Below, in pieces: positions 59,450-64,000 of a stretch of DNA of 64,000 bases (position 1 is its first letter; every line of letters starts with the position of its first letter). The DNA is taken from positions 134,011-198,010 of the forward strand of contig NZ_JOCT01000006.1 of assembly GCF_000717875.1 (NCBI RefSeq). The letters run 5' to 3'. The notes beneath the pieces are model-generated. The model was not told the origin of the DNA. It saw nothing but the letters and a program-made list of their open reading frames with translations, and made no database searches. Source of the stretch: Streptomyces sp. NRRL S-455. GTDB lineage: Bacteria; Actinomycetota; Actinomycetes; Streptomycetales; Streptomycetaceae. A program made the translations under genes and the position numbers.

Positions 59450-61155
59450 GCGCCACAGGCATACGACTGCACGCGCCCGCCCCCGGCTGGTCCATCACCG
59501 CGGACGTGGTCGTCGTGGGTTCCGGTGTCGCCGGCCTGACCGCGGCCCTGCGCTGCGAGGCGGCCGGCCTGCACACGGTCGTCGTCACCAAGGCCCGCCT
59601 CGACGACGGCTCCACCCGCTGGGCGCAGGGCGGCATCGCCGCGGCCCTCGGCGAGGGCGACACCCCCGAACAGCACCTCGACGACACCCTGGTCGCGGGC
59701 GCGGGCCTGTGCGACGAGGAAGCGGTCCGCCTCCTCGTCACCGAGGGCCCCGACGCCGTACGCCGTCTCATCGAGACCGGCGCCCAGTTCGACGAGTCCG
59801 CCGAGGGCGGGCTGGAACTCACCCGCGAGGGCGGCCACCACCGCCGCCGCATCGCTCACGCCGGCGGCGACGCCACCGGCGCCGAGATCTCCCGCGCCCT
59901 GGTCGAGGCGGTCCGCGCCCGCGGCACGCGCACCATCGAGAACGCGCTCGTCCTGGACCTCCTCACGGACGCCGAGGGCCACACGGCCGGCGTCACCCTG
60001 CACGTCATGGGCGAGGGCCAGCACGACGGCGTCGGCGCGGTCCACGCCCCCGCGGTGGTCCTGGCGACCGGCGGCATGGGCCAGGTCTTCTCCGCGACCA
60101 CCAACCCCTCGGTCTCCACGGGCGACGGCGTGGCGCTCGCGCTGCGGGCCGGCGCGGAGGTCAGCGACCTGGAGTTCGTCCAGTTCCACCCCACCGTGCT
60201 CTTCCTCGGTCCGGACGCGGAGGGCCAGCAGCCCCTGGTCTCCGAGGCGGTACGCGGCGAGGGCGCCCACCTGGTCGACGCCGACGGCGTGCGCTTCATG
60301 GTCGGCCAGCACGAACTGGCCGAGCTCGCACCGCGCGACATCGTCGCCAAGGGCATCATGCGCCGCATGCAGGAGCGGGACGCCGAGCACATGTACCTCG
60401 ACGCCCGCCACTTCGGCGCCGACATGTGGGAGCAACGCTTCCCGACGATCCTGGCCGCCTGCCGCGCCCACGGCATCGACCCCGTCACCGAGCCCATCCC
60501 GATCGCCCCGGCCGCCCACTACGCCTCCGGCGGCGTCCGCACCGACTCCCACGGCCGTACGACCGTGCCCGGCCTGTACGCGTGCGGCGAGGTCGCCTGC
60601 ACCGGCGTGCACGGCGCGAACCGCCTGGCCTCCAACTCCCTCCTCGAAGGCCTGGTCTACGCCGAGCGGATCGCGGCCGACATCGCCGCGACCGGCCTCC
60701 ACGCACGCGTACCGCAGCCACTCCCGCACCCGGAAACCCCCGAACACCCCCTCCAGACCCCCGAGGCCCGCTTCACGATCCAGCGGATCATGACGAACGG
60801 TGCCGGAGTCCTGCGCTCCGAGGAGTCCCTGTCGAAGGCCGCCGACCGGCTCCAGCGACTGCACACCGACGCCCGCGAGGCCCTCGCCGAGAACGGCAAG
60901 ACCGCCGAGCCCGGCGTCGACACCTGGGAGGCCACCAACCTGCTGTGCGTGGCCCGCGTCCTGGTCTCCGCCGCCCAGCTGCGCGAGGAGACCCGGGGCT
61001 GCCACTGGCGCGAGGACCGCCCCGAGCGCGACGACCCCACCTGGCGCCGCCACATCGTCGTCCGCCTGAACCCCGACCGCTCGCTGGCCGTGCACACCAC
61101 GCACACCACAAACTTCCCTACGACCTTCCCGCCTCAGTCCCCCCAGGAGCAGTGA
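59446..61155 (+). CDS. nadB: L-aspartate oxidase
   Basis: 569 residues. FAD-binding [38 protein letters not shown], and GATGGM-like [15 protein letters not shown]. Active-site [20 protein letters not shown], then the C-terminal helical domain. It oxidises aspartate to iminoaspartate for quinolinate formation. The usual partner nadA is not in the window; nadC follows 5 bp later. GTG start overlapping the panC stop. Confidence 0.96.
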   Translation: MSATGIRLHAPAPGWSITADVVVVGSGVAGLTAALRCEAAGLHTVVVTKARLDDGSTRWAQGGIAAALGEGDTPEQHLDDTLVAGAGLCDEEAVRLLVTEGPDAVRRLIETGAQFDESAEGGLELTREGGHHRRRIAHAGGDATGAEISRALVEAVRARGTRTIENALVLDLLTDAEGHTAGVTLHVMGEGQHDGVGAVHAPAVVLATGGMGQVFSATTNPSVSTGDGVALALRAGAEVSDLEFVQFHPTVLFLGPDAEGQQPLVSEAVRGEGAHLVDADGVRFMVGQHELAELAPRDIVAKGIMRRMQERDAEHMYLDARHFGADMWEQRFPTILAACRAHGIDPVTEPIPIAPAAHYASGGVRTDSHGRTTVPGLYACGEVACTGVHGANRLASNSLLEGLVYAERIAADIAATGLHARVPQPLPHPETPEHPLQTPEARFTIQRIMTNGAGVLRSEESLSKAADRLQRLHTDAREALAENGKTAEPGVDTWEATNLLCVARVLVSAAQLREETRGCHWREDRPERDDPTWRRHIVVRLNPDRSLAVHTTHTTNFPTTFPPQSPQEQ

Positions 61156-61160
61156 CCGAC

Positions 61161-62135
61161 GTGAGCACCCCCGATCTTCCCCTCGCCTCGTCCGGAGGCT
61201 GCGGCGACGGCTGCGCCTGCGGCGCCGACGAAGAGGCCTACCTCGAGTGCGGCCTGGACCCCGCGCTCGCCCAGCTCCTGGCCGACGCCGGACTCGACCC
61301 CGTCGAGGTCGAGGACATCGCCAACGTGGCCCTCCAGGAGGACCTGGCGGGCGGCGTGGACGTGACCACGGTCGCGACCATCCCCGAGGACGCGATCGCC
61401 ACCGCCGACTTCACCGCCCGCGAGACGGGCGTCGTCGCCGGCCTCCGCATCGCCGAAGCGGTCATCTCGGTCGTCTGCGAAGAGGAACTCGAGATCGAGC
61501 GCCACGCCGAGGACGGCGACCGCGTCGAAGCCGGCCAGAAGCTCCTCTCGGTCACCACCCGCACCCGCGACCTGCTCACCGCCGAACGCAGCGCGCTGAA
61601 CATCCTGTGCCGCCTGTCCGGCATCGCGACGGCCACCCGCGCCTGGGCGGACGTCCTGGACGGCACCAAGGCCAAGGTCCGCGACACCCGCAAGACGACC
61701 CCCGGTCTGCGCTCGCTCGAGAAGTACGCGGTCCGCTGCGGCGGCGGCGTCAATCACCGCATGTCCCTCTCGGACGCGGCCCTCGTCAAGGACAACCACG
61801 TGGTCGCCGCGGGCGGCGTCGCCCAGGCCTTCAAGGCCGTCCGCGAACGCTTCCCCGACGTCCCCATCGAGGTCGAGGTCGACACCCTCCACCAGCTCCG
61901 CGAGGTCCTGGACGCCGGCGCCGACCTGATCCTCCTGGACAACTTCACGCCGGCGGAGTGCGAGGAGGCCGTCGCCGTCGTCCAGGGCCGGGCCGCCCTG
62001 GAGGCCTCGGGCCGCCTCACCCTCGACAACGCCAAGGCCTACGCCGGCACCGGCGTCGACTACCTGGCCGTCGGCGCCCTCACCCACTCCTCGCCGATCC
62101 TGGACATCGGCCTGGACCTCCGGCCGGCGGAGTAG
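61161..62135 (+). CDS. nadC: nicotinate-nucleotide pyrophosphorylase with cysteine-rich N-terminal extension
   Basis: 324 residues, GTG start with AGGAGC ten bases upstream. Core QPRTase: NVALQEDLAGGVDVTTVATIP, RSALNILCRLSGIATATRAW, KVRDTRKTTPGLRSLEKYAVRCGGGVNHRMSLSDAALVKDNH, and VEVDTLHQLREVLDAGADLILLDNF. The first ~35 residues hold SSGGCGDGCACGADEEAYLECG, five cysteines not found in typical NadC, perhaps a metal site. It turns quinolinate into NaMN. Tight operon with nadB and coaX. Confidence 0.96.
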   Translation: MSTPDLPLASSGGCGDGCACGADEEAYLECGLDPALAQLLADAGLDPVEVEDIANVALQEDLAGGVDVTTVATIPEDAIATADFTARETGVVAGLRIAEAVISVVCEEELEIERHAEDGDRVEAGQKLLSVTTRTRDLLTAERSALNILCRLSGIATATRAWADVLDGTKAKVRDTRKTTPGLRSLEKYAVRCGGGVNHRMSLSDAALVKDNHVVAAGGVAQAFKAVRERFPDVPIEVEVDTLHQLREVLDAGADLILLDNFTPAECEEAVAVVQGRAALEASGRLTLDNAKAYAGTGVDYLAVGALTHSSPILDIGLDLRPAE

Positions 62136-62152
62136 GGGAGCGGGTACGGGCC

Positions 62153-62950
62153 ATGCTGCTCACGATCGACGTAGGCAACACCCACACCGTCCTCGGCCTG
62201 TTCGACGGCGACGAGATCGTCGAACACTGGCGCATCTCCACGGACGCCCGCCGCACCGCCGACGAGCTGGCGGTCCTCCTCCAGGGCCTGATGGGCATGC
62301 ACCCGCTGCTCGGTGACGACCTGGGCGACGGCATCGACGGCATCGCCATCTGCGCCACCGTCCCCTCGGTCCTGCACGAGCTCCGCGAGGTGACGCGCCG
62401 CTACTACGGCGACGTGCCCGCCATCCTCATCGAACCGGGCGTCAAGACGGGCGTCCCGATCCTCACGGACCACCCCAAGGAGGTCGGCGCGGACCGCATC
62501 ATCAACGCGGTCGCCGCCGTCCAGCTCTACGGCGGCCCCGCCATCGTCGTCGACTTCGGCACCGCGACGACGTTCGACGCGGTCAGCGCGCGGGGTGAGT
62601 ACGTCGGCGGCGTCATCGCCCCCGGCATCGAGATCTCCGTCGAGGCCCTCGGCGTCCGCGGCGCCCAGCTCCGCAAGATCGAGGTGGCCCGGCCTCGCAG
62701 CGTCATCGGCAAGAACACGGTCGAGGCGATGCAGTCGGGCATCATCTACGGCTTCGCCGGACAGGTCGACGGCGTCGTCAACCGCATGGCCCGCGAGCTG
62801 TCCGACGACCCCGACGACGTCACGGTCATCGCGACGGGCGGTCTGGCACCCATGGTGTTGGGCGAGTCGTCGGTCATCGACGAGCACGAGCCGTGGCTGA
62901 CGCTGATCGGGTTGCGGCTGGTGTACGAGCGGAACGTGTCGCGCATGTGA
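62153..62950 (+). CDS. coaX: type III pantothenate kinase
   Basis: 265 residues. CoaX signature: LLTIDVGNTHTVLGLFDGDEIVEHWRI, GVPILTDHPKEVGADRIINAVAA, IVVDFGTATTFDAVSARGEYVGG and VIATGGLAPMVLGES. ASKHA-fold kinase that makes 4'-phosphopantothenate; unlike CoaA it is not inhibited by CoA. It lies 17 bp after nadC with AGGGGAGCGGG upstream of the ATG. Closes the operon that begins with DUF2520 and panC. Confidence 0.96.
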   Translation: MLLTIDVGNTHTVLGLFDGDEIVEHWRISTDARRTADELAVLLQGLMGMHPLLGDDLGDGIDGIAICATVPSVLHELREVTRRYYGDVPAILIEPGVKTGVPILTDHPKEVGADRIINAVAAVQLYGGPAIVVDFGTATTFDAVSARGEYVGGVIAPGIEISVEALGVRGAQLRKIEVARPRSVIGKNTVEAMQSGIIYGFAGQVDGVVNRMARELSDDPDDVTVIATGGLAPMVLGESSVIDEHEPWLTLIGLRLVYERNVSRM

Positions 62951-63384
62951 GGTGCGCGGACCTGGCGTTGGTCCTGGGGGTCCGCAGCCCGGTGTGACAG
63001 GGTGCTCGGCGTTGGTGCGGGGGCGGGGCGTTGCGCAGCCCGGCGGTGCGGGGTGCCGCTGCGCCCACCCTCCCCCAAGCTCTCGGCTTCGCTCGAGCAG
63101 GGGGGACCCCCATCGCCCCCAGGGGGGACCCCCATCGCCCCAGCGGCACGACTGCCCGCAGCGGCAGTCGCCGACGCACGGAAGGGGACGTGTCGGGGGG
63201 TGTCCGCCCGCAGCTGGTTGGCGCGTCAACGGACAGTCAATTGGTCTCCGACCCCATCGCGCCGTTCCGAGGGACCCACCACCCGGCGTCAGGCGCTACG
63301 CGCACCCGCCCCCACCCGGGTGGTCCCCCACGCCACACCCACCCGCTATGCGGGATTTGTCTGATTAGCGCGTATGGTCGCCGC
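62951..63384. other. intergenic region with repeats and a leaderless promoter
   Basis: 434 bp without a gene. From 63071 it holds a hairpin-forming repeat type known from streptomycete intergenic DNA, a direct 20-bp repeat and copy B of the 22-bp element. Near its end TATGGT at 63373-63378 lies 6 bases before the next start codon, a -10 box for a leaderless transcript. The area 63160-63340 shows nothing recognisable. Confidence 0.55.
63071..63157 (+). repeat. composite intergenic repeat (hairpin, direct repeat, dispersed copy B)
   Basis: An imperfect hairpin from TCCCCCAAGCTCTCGG to CGAGCAGGGGGGA (63071-63106), then a direct repeat of GGGGGGACCCCCATCGCCCC (about 63100-63119 and 63122-63141), then the 22-bp element identical to the reverse complement of 33217-33238. 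I recognise the CTCTCGGCTTCGCTCGAGC type as common in Streptomyces intergenic DNA. Confidence 0.7.
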
Positions 63385-64000
63385 ATGCCCACGCCATACG
63401 GATCCCGCGGCGGCATGGCGTTCGGCGTGGAGGAGCTGCGTGTGCTCCGCCGCGCTCTCGCCCTCGCCCTCCACCCCACCTCGATCTCGTCCGACGACGC
63501 CCAGGACTGCCTCCGCCTCGCAGAGTCGCTCGACGAGGCGATGCGAGAGGGAGCCCGGCTGCGTGCCTTTCTCGTGGCCGACCTGGGCCGTTACCGCGCC
63601 GCCCTTCCCGGCACCGCCGCCGGCTACCTCGCACTCCTGGACGAAGCGCTGAGTGCCGGATACCGCCCCCTTCCCGACGACCTCGCCGCCCTCCGCGCCC
63701 TGCGGGGCAATCCCACCGCCGCCGCCCTCCTGGACCGCTGCGGCCCGCTCATCGAGCCGTCCGCCCCGTCCGCCCCGGTGACCTCCGCCCCCACGACCAG
63801 GCCGCCCACCATCCCGGCATCCCGCTCGCGCTCCCGCTCCCGCGACCGCTCCGGCCTCCACCTCCTGCCCCTCCCGGGCGGCCTCACCAGCACACCGGAC
63901 TTCGCCGAGGGCCACCCCGAGAAGAAGCCCGCACGAAAGCCGGCCACCCCGAAACCCGCACCCAAGCCCAGCCCGGCCCCCACCCCGGGCACCCCGAAGC
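63385..64000 (+). CDS. hypothetical protein, 3' end beyond window
   Basis: Open to the window's end (205 codons) without a stop. N-terminal domain of about 115 residues, mostly helical: EELRVLRRALALALHPTSISSDDAQDCLRLAESLDEAMREGARLRAFLVADLGRYRAALPGTAAGYLALL. Then a Pro/Ser/Arg-rich linker (SAPSAPVTSAPTTRPPT, RSRSRSRDRS) and a Pro/Lys-rich run (KPATPKPAPKPSPAPTP), typical of a DNA- or membrane-proximal spacer. No family recognised. ATG start with -10 TATGGT six bases upstream; no ribosome site, fitting leaderless translation. Confidence 0.72.
   Translation, partial: MPTPYGSRGGMAFGVEELRVLRRALALALHPTSISSDDAQDCLRLAESLDEAMREGARLRAFLVADLGRYRAALPGTAAGYLALLDEALSAGYRPLPDDLAALRALRGNPTAAALLDRCGPLIEPSAPSAPVTSAPTTRPPTIPASRSRSRSRDRSGLHLLPLPGGLTSTPDFAEGHPEKKPARKPATPKPAPKPSPAPTPGTPK

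Overview
The window is chromosomal DNA of a high-GC actinomycete, almost certainly a Streptomyces. Codon third positions are nearly all G or C. GTG and TTG starts are common, and stop/start overlaps of the GTGA and ATGA type are frequent. The gene families are streptomycete: tipA, DUF397/DUF5753-HTH modules, an MRF-like G3E protein with cysteine-free ribosomal proteins, and the order ftsH-folE-fol genes-mprF-like-nuoD2-panC-nadB-nadC-coaX. I could not run a database search, so the genus comes from gene content and order.

Layout. 1-2003: the 3' end of an M20 peptidase gene, an RpiR-type regulator, then the isolated 3' half of a tRNA-Thr(CGU) followed by its terminator, which looks like the right-hand attachment site of an integrated element lying to the left. 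2134-10090: AraC/GyrI regulator, glycosyltransferase, an exonuclease-degenerate family A DNA polymerase, a Clp-N protein with a probable leaderless operator-promoter, LysE exporter, DUF2786 protein and two lipoproteins. 10095-12615: a zinc-starvation locus in which one palindromic Zur-type site sits between divergent operons for cysteine-poor paralogues of S14, L28, L33, L31 and S18 plus an MRF-like protein. 13041-15167 and 22366-24142: two regulatory modules of the HTH-DUF5753/DUF397 type; the first carries the same 28-nt element in opposite orientation in front of two convergent genes. 15241-22263: aldehyde dehydrogenase, DinB protein, PadR regulator with a drug-type ABC exporter, and a lipoprotein/membrane-protein pair.

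24154-29156: a translationally coupled CLC transporter and glutamate decarboxylase (acid-resistance logic), a complete tipA with its MerR promoter and internal TipAS start, a YbjQ protein and a DedA protein with a Q/N/G/Y-rich tail. 29215-39284: ThrE exporter, inorganic pyrophosphatase, DacB, DUF2342 metalloprotease, tilS-hpt-ftsH, folE. 39354-40346: an intein-derived, stand-alone LAGLIDADG gene with foreign codon use, directly behind folE. FolE itself has a patch of unusual codons exactly over its catalytic CEHH motif. 40364-45437: on the minus strand DUF3180-folK-folB-SnoaL-folP-mprF-like, which together with folE supply folate enzymes. 45646-56167: esterase, coiled-coil protein, YdbS/YdbT-type PH proteins with a long repetitive A/T/E linker, orphan nuoD, NDUFAF7-like methyltransferase, a two-component system, and a winged-helix regulator behind a 13+13 bp palindrome. 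56160-62950: a threonine-aldolase-like enzyme, then DUF2520-panC-nadB-nadC-coaX, a tightly packed pantothenate/CoA and NAD operon. The right edge cuts a hypothetical gene with a probable leaderless start.

The best candidate for something undescribed is the folE-linked intein relic: splicing residues are lost, both nuclease acidic residues are kept, and the neighbouring enzyme gene shows a possible co-conversion footprint.
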